From contig NZ_CP146232.1 in the NCBI RefSeq assembly GCF_037040815.1, forward strand, positions 5,054,001 to 5,118,000: 64,000 nucleotides of DNA. Direction: 5' to 3'. This DNA is from Pararoseomonas sp. SCSIO 73927. Lineage in GTDB: Bacteria > Pseudomonadota > Alphaproteobacteria > Acetobacterales > Acetobacteraceae. Position 1 is the first letter of the stretch; each line of letters starts with the position of its first letter. Shown here one piece after another: positions 26,027-35,165 of the stretch. The position numbers and the translations under genes are program-made. Under the pieces are notes generated by a model, which worked only from the letters and a program-made list of their open reading frames with translations, was not told where the DNA came from and ran no database searches.

Positions 26027-27460
26027 ATGGTGCGATACGATCTGGTGGTGATCGGCAGCGGGCCCTCGGGGCGGCGGGCGGCGGTGCAGGCGGCGAAGCT
26101 CGGGCGCTCCGTGCTGGTGGTGGAGAAGGGGCGACGCGTGGGCGGGGTGTCCGTGCATACGGGGACCATTCCGTCCAAGACGCTGCGGGAGACGGTGCTG
26201 AACCTGACAGGGTGGCGGGAGCGCGGGTTCTACGGGCTGGCGTACCGCGTGAAGAAGGACATCGAGGCGGGCGACCTGATGGCCCGGCTGCACAAGACGC
26301 TGGAGCACGAGGTCGAGACGCTGGACGACCAGTTCGCGCGGAACCGGGTGCACGTGCTGCGGGGGCTGGCGAGCTTTGTCGATCCGCACCGGATCGAGGT
26401 GCAGGAGGAGGCGGGGGAGAGCCGGGTGGTGGAGGCCGACCGTTTCGTGATCGCGGTGGGGACGCGGCCGCTGCGGCCGGCGCATATCCCGTTCAACGGG
26501 GAGACGGTGCTGGACAGCGACGAGCTGGTGGAGCTGAAGGCGCTGCCGCGGTCCATGACGGTGGTGGGAGCCGGGGTGATCGGGGTGGAGTACGCGACGA
26601 TCTTCTCGGCGCTGGATATCCGGGTGACATTGGTGGAGCCGCGGAACAGCTTTCTCGACTTCATCGACCGGGAGCTGGTGGACGACTTCGTGCACCAGCT
26701 GCGCGACCGGGGGGTGGGGTTCCGGCTGGGGTCGCGGGTGCAGTCCATCCAGTTCGAGAACGGGCAGCCGGTGGCGATCCTCGACGGTGGGCGGCGGGTG
26801 CGGTCGGAGATGCTGCTCTTCGCGGCGGGCCGGGTAGGGGCGACGGACACGCTGAACCTGGCGGCGTGCGGGCTGACCGCGGATGACCGGGGGCGCGTGG
26901 CCGTGGATCCGAAGACGTTCCAGACATCGGTGCCGCATGTGTACGCGACGGGGGATGTGATCGGGTTCCCGAGCCTCGCTTCCACCTCCATGGAGCAGGG
27001 GCGGATCGCGGCTTGCCATGCCTGCGGGCAGCCTCTGCCGCCGGCGCCGGCCTTCTTTCCCTACGGCATCTACTCGGTGCCGGAGATCTCGACGGTGGGG
27101 CTGAGCGAGGAGGAGGTCCGCAAGGCCGGCACGCCCTACGAGTGCGGGATCGCGCGGTTCCGCGAGACCTCGCGCGGGCACATCATGGGGCTGAACGGGG
27201 GGCTGCTGAAGCTGATCTTCTCGATGGAGACGCGGCGGCTGCTGGGGGTGCACATCGTCGGCGAGGGCGCGACGGAGCTGGTGCATATCGGGCAGGCCGT
27301 GCTGAACCTCGGCGGCACGCTCGACTACTTCATCGAGAACACCTTCAACTACCCGACGCTCGCCGAGGCCTACAAGATCGCGGCGCTGGATGCCTGGAAC
27401 CGGCTGACGCCGCGCAGCGAAGGGGTGGCGGAAGTGTCCGCCGCGGTGCCGGGGGTTTAG
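26027..27460 (+). CDS. sthA: Soluble pyridine nucleotide transhydrogenase (SthA)
   Basis: 477 residues of the FAD flavoprotein disulphide reductase family. FAD motif GSGPSG at 10-15, NAD-site VVGAGVIGVEYA, and ATGDVIGFPSLAS. The segment where relatives have a CxxxxC redox pair reads VHTGTIPSK, without cysteines, as in SthA (GTIPSK). Catalyses hydride transfer between NADPH and NAD. An in-frame ATG at 26003 is an alternative start. Confidence 0.9.
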   Translation: MVRYDLVVIGSGPSGRRAAVQAAKLGRSVLVVEKGRRVGGVSVHTGTIPSKTLRETVLNLTGWRERGFYGLAYRVKKDIEAGDLMARLHKTLEHEVETLDDQFARNRVHVLRGLASFVDPHRIEVQEEAGESRVVEADRFVIAVGTRPLRPAHIPFNGETVLDSDELVELKALPRSMTVVGAGVIGVEYATIFSALDIRVTLVEPRNSFLDFIDRELVDDFVHQLRDRGVGFRLGSRVQSIQFENGQPVAILDGGRRVRSEMLLFAAGRVGATDTLNLAACGLTADDRGRVAVDPKTFQTSVPHVYATGDVIGFPSLASTSMEQGRIAACHACGQPLPPAPAFFPYGIYSVPEISTVGLSEEEVRKAGTPYECGIARFRETSRGHIMGLNGGLLKLIFSMETRRLLGVHIVGEGATELVHIGQAVLNLGGTLDYFIENTFNYPTLAEAYKIAALDAWNRLTPRSEGVAEVSAAVPGV

Positions 27461-27482
27461 GAGGCCGGGGGTCTAGGAGTCG

Positions 27483-27512
27483 GAAGGGCCGCGCCCGGAG
27501 GCGCGGCCCTTC
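27483..27512. terminator. Bidirectional intrinsic terminator between sthA and recA
   Basis: Perfect 13-bp stem, GAAGGGCCGCGCC (27483-27495) with its complement at 27500-27512, four-base loop CGGA, followed on the plus strand by a pyrimidine-rich TCTTCTC. It sits between convergent sthA (ends 27460) and recA (ends 27535). Confidence 0.85.
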
Positions 27513-27534
27513 TCTTCTCGGCGCGACGCGGGGA

Positions 27535-28572
<1,038 letters not shown>

Positions 28573-28717
28573 ACTGGAAAGGTTCCTTGCGATCGGTGGA
28601 CGCCCTTCGGCGTGCCACCGGCGGATGACGGAGCGGCATCTCGGCCGTCACATCACGCGCTTGTTAACCGGCCGGCTCGGTTGCGCACAAGCGCCAAACA
28701 CGACCTCGGCTCGGGGT

Positions 28718-28732
28718 GTTCATATTACGTTC
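28718..28732 (-). promoter_or_regulatory. LexA (SOS) box, GTTC-N7-GTTC
   Basis: The plus strand reads GTTCATATTACGTTC, an exact match to the alphaproteobacterial SOS operator GTTC-N7-GTTC. It lies in the 173-bp gap between the CckA-like gene and recA, upstream of recA. Confidence 0.75.
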
Positions 28733-28745
28733 TCGGCAGGAAAGT

Positions 28746-30293
28746 TCAAGGGAGATCGTGCCCGGGAAGGCGGGAAACGAGCTCCACGAGCTGAGCGGGA
28801 CGGTAGGGCTTGGCGAGGAAAACGACCCCGTCCCGGCCCATGTCCTGGCCCAGTGCGGCCTCGGCGTAGCCGCTGACGAGCACCACCGGCATATGGGGAA
28901 GGAGGGCGCGTGTCGCACGGGCCAGGGCCACCCCGTCCAGGCCGGGCATGGCGATGTCGGAGACGAGGGCGGCGGGGCGGAGCCCGTCCTCGATCATTTC
29001 CAGGGCGGCGTCGCCGTCCTCCGCCTGGGTGACCTGATGGCCGGCACGTTCCAGCGCCACGGCTGCGAGGCGGCGGAGCGGGGCCTCGTCGTCCACGAGC
29101 AGGATGTGGCGACCGGCCACGATCGCCGGGGCCGCCGGGAGGGCGGGCTCGGGATCCGCCTCCCCCTCGTGCCGGGGGAGGTGGATGCGGAAGCGAGTGA
29201 GGCCGGGGCGGCTCTCGATCCGCAGGGCGCCGCCGGACTGGCGGACGATGCCGTGCACGGTGGCGAGGCCGAGGCCGGTGCCGCCCTCCGCGGCGCGGGT
29301 GGTGAAGAAGGGCTCGACGATGCGGGGGAGGATCTCCGGCGGGATGCCGCGGCCGGTGTCCGTCACCTCCAGCACGGTCCAGCGGCCGGGCGGGAGGGGG
29401 TCGGGGTGTCCGGGCTCCTCCCGCAGGGCGAGGGCGGTGTCGGTGGCGATGGTCAGCGCCCCCTCTCCTCCCATCGCGCTGCGGGCGTTGGTGGCGAGGT
29501 TGAGGAGGATCTGGTCCAGCTGCACGGGATCGACGCGGACGCGGCGGCCGAGGGCGCCGGGGCGGATCTCCAGCGCGATGCCGGGGCCGAGGAGGCTGCG
29601 CAGCATGGGGGTGGCGGCGGCGACGCCCTCGTCCAGGTCCAGCACGCGCGGCTCGAGGTGCTGGCGGCGGGCGAAGGCGAGGAGGCGGCGGACGAGGGCG
29701 GCGCCGCGGGCGGCGGCGTCCTGGGCGGGGCGCAGCTCCTCCCGCGCCGCGGGGGCGGCGAGGATCGCGGCGTCGGCCGCGCCGAGGATGATGGAGAGGA
29801 GGTTGTTCACGTCGTGCGCGATGCCGCCGGCGAGGGCGCCGATGGCGCGCAGGCGCTCGCCGGCCTCGGCCTCCTCGCGGTGGCGGGCGCGCTCGGACAG
29901 GTCCTCCGCCAGGAGGGCGCGGGTGCCGTCCGGCAGGGGGACGAGGCGCAGGAGGACGGGGATGGGCGCCCTTCCCTCCTCCGCGGCGAGCGCGGCCTCC
30001 AGCGGCGGCGGGACGGGGGAGCCGAGCCAGGTCGCGACGGAGTCGCGGGTGGCGGGATCGACGAGCGAGAGGGCGTGGGTGCCCGGGCGGACCGGGAGGG
30101 CCGGGCCGAGCAGCGCGCGCAGGGCGGGATTGGCGCGGAGCACCGTGCCGCCGGCATCCAGCAGGGCGGCGCCGGATGGCAGCGCCTCGAGCAGCGCCGC
30201 GAGGCCCGCATCCCCGGACGCCGTGGGGCCGAATAGGTTCAGGATGCTGTCTGCCACGGGATGCAGCCTAGCGCGCGGGCGGGGCGCGTCCAT
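28746..30293 (-). CDS. cckA: CckA-like hybrid histidine kinase without membrane segments
   Basis: 515 residues. A short PAS-like region (about 30-130), dimerisation domain with AGGIAHDVNNLLS (His160), ATPase domain with TDTGRGIPPE and GGTGLGLATVHGIV, then a receiver with Asp446 in SDIAMPGLDG. The AGGIAHDxNNLL box and the flhB-kinase-recA order match CckA, which feeds phosphate to ChpT and CtrA. Canonical CckA is longer and has membrane helices; none is visible here. The ATG at 30293 overlaps the flhB stop (ATGA). Assignment to cckA is likely, not certain. Confidence 0.72.
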   Translation of the reverse strand: MDAPRPRARLHPVADSILNLFGPTASGDAGLAALLEALPSGAALLDAGGTVLRANPALRALLGPALPVRPGTHALSLVDPATRDSVATWLGSPVPPPLEAALAAEEGRAPIPVLLRLVPLPDGTRALLAEDLSERARHREEAEAGERLRAIGALAGGIAHDVNNLLSIILGAADAAILAAPAAREELRPAQDAAARGAALVRRLLAFARRQHLEPRVLDLDEGVAAATPMLRSLLGPGIALEIRPGALGRRVRVDPVQLDQILLNLATNARSAMGGEGALTIATDTALALREEPGHPDPLPPGRWTVLEVTDTGRGIPPEILPRIVEPFFTTRAAEGGTGLGLATVHGIVRQSGGALRIESRPGLTRFRIHLPRHEGEADPEPALPAAPAIVAGRHILLVDDEAPLRRLAAVALERAGHQVTQAEDGDAALEMIEDGLRPAALVSDIAMPGLDGVALARATRALLPHMPVVLVSGYAEAALGQDMGRDGVVFLAKPYRPAQLVELVSRLPGHDLP

Positions 30294-31360
30294 CAGGCGC
30301 CCTCCCCTACCCCGCGGCGGGCGCGGGCGCGCCAGACGAAGGCGATGATCTCGGCGACCGCGCCGTAGTGCTCCGGCGGGATTTCCGTCTCCAGCTCCAG
30401 CTTGAAGAGGGCGCGTGCGAGGGGCGGGTTGGAGACGAGCGGCACGCCCGCCTCCCGCGCCTTCTCGCGGATGCGCGCCGCCACCTCGTCCGCGCCCTTG
30501 GCGAGGATCTTCGGGGCGGCGTTCGAGCCCTCCTCGTAGCCGAGGGCGACGGCGTAGTGGGTGGGATTGGTGACGACGACGGCGGCCTTCGGGACGGCGG
30601 CCATCATGCGGCGGCGCGCCATCTTCTGTCGGAAGGCCCTCTGCTTCGCCTTCACGTGCGGGTCGCCCTCCGAGTCCTTCGCCTCCTCCTTCATGTCCTG
30701 GCGGCTCATGCGGAGGCGGTGGAGGTGGCGGAAGCGGACGAGGAAGAGGTCCGCGCCGGCGAGGAGCGCGAAGGCGGCGAGGGTGGCGGCGACGAGGCGG
30801 AGCGCGCCGTCCGCGACGGTTTCGAGGAGGATCGCGGCGGGCTGGTGCATGACCGCCGCCAGCAGTTCCGGCGCGCCGCCGGCGTGCCAGATCGCGGCGC
30901 CGACGAGGGCCATCTTCAGGAGGGTCTTCCCGAACTCGATGAGGGATTCGGCGCCGAGGATGCGCTTCAGCCCGGCCATCGGCGAGAGGCGGGAGAGCTG
31001 CGGCGCCAGGCCCTTCGCGGAGACGAGGCCGCGGGTCTGCAGGAGGGTGGTGGCGGCGGCGCCAAGGGCGGCGGCACCGAGGACGGGCAGGAGGAGGCTG
31101 CCGGAGGGCAGCAGCACCTCCAGCGCCGCCTGCGGGGTGAGCTCGTGCCCGCGCTCCAGGATGCCGCGGAGGGCGCGGAGCAGGTCGCGGCCGAGCGACG
31201 GCATGGCGGCGCCGGCGGCGAGCACGGCGAGGAGGAGGGCGGCGAAGCCGGAGGCTTCCCGCGAGTTCGGGACCTGGCCTTCCTCCCGCGCCTTCTCCAG
31301 GCGCCGGGCGCTGGGGGATTCGGTCTTGTCCTCGGCCTCGTCGCCGCCCTCCTCGGCCAT
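30293..31360 (-). CDS. flhB: Flagellar export-gate protein FlhB
   Basis: 355 residues. KTESPSARRLEKAREEGQVP starts the family; several membrane helices follow, then the cytoplasmic domain with autocleavage motif NPTH (265-268) in VTNPTHYAVAL. Switches substrate specificity of the flagellar type III export apparatus. Coupled to fliR upstream and to the CckA-like kinase downstream by base-sharing overlaps. Confidence 0.97.
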   Translation of the reverse strand: MAEEGGDEAEDKTESPSARRLEKAREEGQVPNSREASGFAALLLAVLAAGAAMPSLGRDLLRALRGILERGHELTPQAALEVLLPSGSLLLPVLGAAALGAAATTLLQTRGLVSAKGLAPQLSRLSPMAGLKRILGAESLIEFGKTLLKMALVGAAIWHAGGAPELLAAVMHQPAAILLETVADGALRLVAATLAAFALLAGADLFLVRFRHLHRLRMSRQDMKEEAKDSEGDPHVKAKQRAFRQKMARRRMMAAVPKAAVVVTNPTHYAVALGYEEGSNAAPKILAKGADEVAARIREKAREAGVPLVSNPPLARALFKLELETEIPPEHYGAVAEIIAFVWRARARRGVGEGA

Positions 31361-32136
31361 TAGCGCAGGCCCGGGAGGTCGGCCCAGCCGGCGGCGAGGG
31401 CCCCCTGGAAGGTGGCGAGGAGGGGCGGCGCGAGGAGGGCGAGAAGGGCGAGGCCGGCGATGATCTGGCCGGGGGCCGCGACGAAGAAGACCTGCACCGA
31501 GGGCGCCACGCGCGAGACGAGGGCCATGGCGAGGTTGATGGCGACGGCCACCACGACGAAGGGGCCGGCGAGGCGGAGCGCGAGGGCGAGCATGGCGGTG
31601 CCCGCCTCCGCCATCTCGTTCGCGGCGGCGCCGGCGGGCCAGGGGGTGCCGGGGGGCATCAGCGTGTAGGATTCGGCGAGCGCGCGGAGAGGCAGGGCGT
31701 AGAGGCCGGTCGAGAGGACGAGCACGGCCGCGGCGAGGGTGCCGAGGCGGCCGAGGGCGGAGGCACCGCTGCCGAGGCCCGGGTCCTGCGCCAGGATGTT
31801 GCCGAGGCCGAGCAGGGCGGCGGCGGCCTGGAGCGCGACGGAGAGGGCCATGGCGAGCAGGCGCGCGAGGCCGCCGACCCAGAGACCGGTCGCGACCTCG
31901 AGCACGATCAGGCGCAGCGTTTCCGCGGCGGAGTCGGGCGCGGCGGGAAGGCTGGGGGAGAGCACCGGCAGGAGCACGGGGACGAGGGCGAGGGCGATCG
32001 CGAGGCGGACGGGCGCGGGGATGTCGGCTTCCCCGAGGCCGGGCAGGATCATGGAGGCGGCGCCCATGCGCGCGAGGACGAGCACGGCCCCGAAGGCCAG
32101 GGACGGGAGGGCGGCGAGGAAGGCGGCCTCCGTCAC
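31360..32136 (-). CDS. fliR: Flagellar export protein FliR
   Basis: 258 residues from a GTG at 32136; strongly hydrophobic with about six membrane helices. The core LARMGAASMILPGLGEADIP and the C-terminal FFVAAPGQIIAGL match FliR. The reading frame extends to 32334, but that part is the antisense shadow of fliQ. One-base overlap with flhB. Confidence 0.9.
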   Translation of the reverse strand: MTEAAFLAALPSLAFGAVLVLARMGAASMILPGLGEADIPAPVRLAIALALVPVLLPVLSPSLPAAPDSAAETLRLIVLEVATGLWVGGLARLLAMALSVALQAAAALLGLGNILAQDPGLGSGASALGRLGTLAAAVLVLSTGLYALPLRALAESYTLMPPGTPWPAGAAANEMAEAGTAMLALALRLAGPFVVVAVAINLAMALVSRVAPSVQVFFVAAPGQIIAGLALLALLAPPLLATFQGALAAGWADLPGLR

Positions 32137-32149
32137 CGGCCGCCCCCGC

Positions 32150-32422
32150 TCACAGCCCGCCCAGGGTGACCATTCGGTCGAAGAGGGTGACGGTCCAGTC
32201 GTGCAGCACGCCGACCATGAAGGGGCCGAGCAGGAGCATCGCGCCGCCGGCGACGGCGAGCTTCGGCAGGAAGGCGAGCGACTGCTCCTGGATCTGGGTG
32301 AGGGCCTGGAGGACGGAGACGGCGAGGCCGACAACGAGGAGCGCGACGAGCGGCGGCGCGCCGATCTGGAGGGTGACCCAGAGGGTGTCGCGCATGGACT
32401 GGGCGACGAGGTCGGTTTCCAT
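32150..32422 (-). CDS. fliQ: Flagellar export protein FliQ
   Basis: 90 residues, two membrane helices, with the FliQ signature AVSVLQALTQIQEQSLAFLPK. Part of the export-gate channel with FliP and FliR. ATG at 32422, 13 bp after the fliE stop. Confidence 0.95.
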   Translation of the reverse strand: METDLVAQSMRDTLWVTLQIGAPPLVALLVVGLAVSVLQALTQIQEQSLAFLPKLAVAGGAMLLLGPFMVGVLHDWTVTLFDRMVTLGGL

Positions 32423-32435
32423 CAGCGGGGATCCA

Positions 32436-32744
32436 TCAGATCGGCATCCGCATGATGTCCTGGTAGGCGGAGACGACGCGGTCCCGCACGGCGACGGCGG
32501 TCTGCAGGGCGAGTTCGGCCTGGCTGACGGCGAGGACGGTGTCGGTGACGCTGACGGTTCCGAGCATGGCGCCGGTGCTGGCGGCGTCGGCCTGACGGCC
32601 GGCCTGCACCGTGCCCTCGATGGCGCGCTGGAGGGCGCTGCCGAAGCCCTCGGCGGGGTTCGAGGCGGGGGTTGCCGTGGCGGTGCGGTAGGCGGCGGCC
32701 GCGCCCATCGCGTTCACGGCGGCCGTGCCGATGGGGGCGGGCAT
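32436..32744 (-). CDS. fliE: Flagellar hook-basal body adaptor FliE
   Basis: 102 residues. Typical FliE C-terminus: FGSALQRAIEGTV and DTVLAVSQAELALQTAVAVRDRVV followed by AYQDIMRMPI. Links the MS ring to the rod. One-base overlap with flgC upstream (ATGA). Confidence 0.93.
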   Translation of the reverse strand: MPAPIGTAAVNAMGAAAAYRTATATPASNPAEGFGSALQRAIEGTVQAGRQADAASTGAMLGTVSVTDTVLAVSQAELALQTAVAVRDRVVSAYQDIMRMPI

Positions 32745-33151
32745 CAGCGGAGCGCCTCGATGGCGCGGGTGAGCATGCCGCGCGTCGTCTCCAGCACGGA
32801 GAGGTTGGCGCTGTAGGTGCGCTGGGCCTCGCGCATGTCCATCACCTCGATGAGGCTGTCCACGTTCGGGGTCTTGACGTAGCCGGCGGCGTCGGCGGCG
32901 GGGTGGGAGCGGTCATAATGGCGGGGGAACGCCCCGGGGGCGCCCGCGATGCGGCTGACGGCGACGGCGCGGGTGCCGGTCTCGCGGTCCAGGCGGTCCG
33001 CAAAGGAGACGGTGCGGCGGCGGTAGGGATCGGCACCGGGGCTCTCGCCGGTGCTGTCGCGGTTGGCGAGGTTCTCCGCCACGACGCGCAGGCGCGTGGA
33101 CTGCGCGGCCATGCCGGCGGCGGAGATGCGGAGCGCCTTGTCGATGTCCAT
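32744..33151 (-). CDS. flgC: Flagellar proximal rod protein FlgC
   Basis: 135 residues. Begins MDIDKALRISAAGMAAQSTR with the rod-protein motif ENLAN; C-terminal MREAQRTYSANLSVLETTR is diagnostic. Placed between flgB and fliE as usual. Confidence 0.95.
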   Translation of the reverse strand: MDIDKALRISAAGMAAQSTRLRVVAENLANRDSTGESPGADPYRRRTVSFADRLDRETGTRAVAVSRIAGAPGAFPRHYDRSHPAADAAGYVKTPNVDSLIEVMDMREAQRTYSANLSVLETTRGMLTRAIEALR

Positions 33152-33174
33152 GCGGTTCCTCCGTTGCCCCTGCG

Positions 33175-33594
33175 CTACCCGTTGCGGCCGAGGGCGGTTC
33201 GGAACATGCCGTTCCAGCTCTTGTAGAGGCCCATGGCGAGGGCGTGGGCCGAATCGGTGTCGGCGACCTTCAGCGCCTGCGCGTCCAGGCTGACGGTGTT
33301 GCCGTTGGGCGAGACCTCCTCGGCCGGGGTGGCGCGGGCGGCGGGTGAGCCGGCGCCGGCGGGGGCGAGATGCCCGGGATCGGTGCGGGCGAGATGGCGG
33401 GGATCGGCGGCGCGGGCGAGGTGCCGGGCGAAGGGCGCGAGGTCCCGCGCGCGGTAGCCGGGGGTGTCGGCGTTGGCGATGTTGCGGGCCAGCAGTTCCT
33501 GCCGCCGGTCCAACCAGCGGAGGCGGGCTTCGGCGAGGTTCATCGGGGTGGCGCCCGAGATTTTGCCGGAGGGGGTTTTGCCGGTGGGGTCCAT
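33175..33594 (-). CDS. flgB: Flagellar rod protein FlgB
   Basis: 139 residues from the ATG at 33594; an ATG at 33543 would remove 17 residues. RWLDRRQELLARNIANADTPGYRARDL is the FlgB signature. A His/Arg-rich linker contains an approximate repeat (ARHLARAADP / PRHLARTDPG), then the conserved GNTVSLDAQALKVADT. The gene heads the flgB-flgC-fliE-fliQ-fliR-flhB-cckA run. Confidence 0.88.
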   Translation of the reverse strand: MDPTGKTPSGKISGATPMNLAEARLRWLDRRQELLARNIANADTPGYRARDLAPFARHLARAADPRHLARTDPGHLAPAGAGSPAARATPAEEVSPNGNTVSLDAQALKVADTDSAHALAMGLYKSWNGMFRTALGRNG

Positions 33595-33648
33595 GCCGGC
33601 ATCTTCGGCCGGAACCCTTAAGATCGGATGAAGGGCACGGCGGGCGGC

Positions 33649-33656
33649 GTTAACGG
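33649..33656. promoter_or_regulatory. GTTAACGG motif in divergent flagellar promoter
   Basis: GTTAACGG between flgB and the plus-strand 33689 gene; a TTAA also lies at 33618. The same octamer occurs between fliL and flgF (43148-43155), and GTTAACC upstream of recA (28663). TTAAC is the core of a CtrA half-site, but a full paired site was not seen. Confidence 0.3.
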
Positions 33657-33688
33657 ATCGGGAGGGATTCGGGGCGCATGGTCGGGTC

Positions 33689-33946
33689 ATGACAAGCACG
33701 CCGCAAAATGCCGTGCTCGCCGCCGTCGATGAGTTGCACGGCGTGCTGAGCCTCGCCGAGGTCCTTCTCCAGGGGGGACGGGACCTCGATCTGCAAGGGC
33801 TGGAGGGGGAGGTGGCGGCGCTGTGCGACGCCGCCCTGGCGCTGCCGCGCGAGGAGGGGCGGTTGACGCGGCCGGCGCTGGCGGGGCTGCTGGCACAGGT
33901 GGACGGGCTGCGGTCGCGGATTTGCCGCGCCGGTGCCGGCGCATGA
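33689..33946 (+). CDS. Small helical protein heading the fliO-fliP run
   Basis: 85 residues, all helix: NAVLAAVDELHGVLSLAEVLL and a LGGLLAQVDGLRSRI-like end. Unrecognised. Its size, helicity and position 9 bp before fliO suggest a flagellar accessory such as a small chaperone; that is inference. Confidence 0.55.
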   Translation: MTSTPQNAVLAAVDELHGVLSLAEVLLQGGRDLDLQGLEGEVAALCDAALALPREEGRLTRPALAGLLAQVDGLRSRICRAGAGA

Positions 33947-33955
33947 GGGCGGGCG

Positions 33956-34213
33956 ATGGACGGCGGGATGGGGCAGTGGGTGACGGCGGCGGGGGCGCTC
34001 GCGCTGGTGCTCGGACTGCTGTGGCTGGTGGCGCGGCTGGCACGGCGCGGCGGGCTGGCGATGGCGGGGCCGCGGCGGATGAGGGTGGTGGAGGTGACGC
34101 CGATCGATTCGCGGCGGCGGGCGGTGATCCTGCGCGTGGACGGGCGGGAGGCGCTGGTCGTGACGGGGGGGCCTCAGGACAGCTTCCTTGGCTGGCTTCC
34201 GCCGCCGCCGTGA
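33956..34213 (+). CDS. fliO: Flagellar export assembly protein FliO
   Basis: 85 residues with one N-terminal membrane helix (ALALVLGLLWLVARLA) and a small cytoplasmic domain MRVVEVTPIDSRRRAVILRV, as in FliO. Helps FliP assemble. The fliP ATG shares a base with its TGA (34213). Confidence 0.82.
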   Translation: MDGGMGQWVTAAGALALVLGLLWLVARLARRGGLAMAGPRRMRVVEVTPIDSRRRAVILRVDGREALVVTGGPQDSFLGWLPPPP

Positions 34214-34914
34214 TGCTGCTGGCGCCGGGGGTGGCGCTGGCGCAATCCGTGTCGCTGGATCTGGGCGGGTCGGGGACGGGCAGCACGGCGCGGCTGGTGC
34301 AGCTGACGGCGCTGATCGGGCTGCTCTCGCTCGCCCCTTCCCTTCTGGTGATGGCGACGGCCTTCGCGCGGATCGTCATCGTGCTCTCGCTGCTGCGGAG
34401 CGCGATCGGGGCGCAGGGGATCCCGCCGAATCCGGTGCTGATCGGGCTGGCGCTGTTCCTGACCTTCTTCGTCATGCAGCCGGTGGTGGAGGCAAGCTGG
34501 GCGCAGGGGCTGCAGCCGATGCTTGCGGGGCAGATGACGGAGCTGGACGGGCTGGCGGCTTCGGCGGAGCCGTTCCGACGGTTCATGGCCGCGAATGCGC
34601 GGGAGACGGATCTCGCGCTGTTCCTGGACCTGGCGGGGCTGCCGGCGCAGGCGGGGGCGGATCAGGCGCCGTGGCGCGCCCTGGTGCCGGCCTTCATGGT
34701 GAGCGAGCTGCGACGGGGTTTCGAGATCGGGTTTCTGATGTTCCTGCCGTTCCTCGTGATCGACCTCGTCGCGGCGTCGCTGCTGATGTCGCTGGGCATG
34801 ATGATGCTGCCGCCGAGCGTGGTGGCGCTGCCGTTCAAGATCATCTTCTTCGTGATGGTGGACGGGTGGCGGCTGGTCTCGGCGAGCCTGGTGCAGGGCT
34901 TCGCCGGAAACTGA
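34213..34914 (+). CDS. fliP: Flagellar export-gate protein FliP
   Basis: 233 residues with a signal-like first helix and the FliP core: SLAPSLLVMATAFARIVIVL, IPPNPVLIGLALFLTFF, VPAFMVSELRRGFEIGF and LMSLGMMMLPP. Forms the FliPQR export channel. Translationally coupled to fliO. Confidence 0.95.
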   Translation: MLLAPGVALAQSVSLDLGGSGTGSTARLVQLTALIGLLSLAPSLLVMATAFARIVIVLSLLRSAIGAQGIPPNPVLIGLALFLTFFVMQPVVEASWAQGLQPMLAGQMTELDGLAASAEPFRRFMAANARETDLALFLDLAGLPAQAGADQAPWRALVPAFMVSELRRGFEIGFLMFLPFLVIDLVAASLLMSLGMMMLPPSVVALPFKIIFFVMVDGWRLVSASLVQGFAGN

Positions 34915-34916
34915 GA

Positions 34917-35150
34917 ACGGCCGCCATGCCCCCGCGCCCCCAATCCGTCACCGCACGCCATCGTCCCTGGGGACGGTCAGGCGGGCGACGGCCAAACCGG
35001 GGGGCCGGTGGAGCATGGCGGCCGAAGGGGGAGACGGCCGCCGCGGCCCCGCGTTCCCAATCCGTCACCGCGCGCCCGGCATCGTCTCGATGAGCGGGCG
35101 GGCGACGGCCAAACGGGGAACCGGTGGAGCGCGGCGGCCGTAGCCGCTTG
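34917..35150. repeat. Two-copy imperfect tandem repeat, 117-bp period
   Basis: Copy 1 starts at 34917 and copy 2 at 35034, both with ACGGCCGCC. Offsets stay at 117 bp for CAATCCGTCACCG (34941, 35058) and GCGGGCGACGGCC (34981, 35098); a 1-bp shift appears near CCGGTGGAGC. It fills most of the 251-bp gap between the convergent fliP and speE genes. No coding frame is apparent. Confidence 0.8.
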
Positions 35151-35165
35151 GCCCTGCCCTGGCGT

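Noticed and set aside
32137..32334. N-terminal extension of fliR
   Set aside because: It is the same-strand, other-frame shadow of fliQ; FliR homology begins at the GTG 32136.
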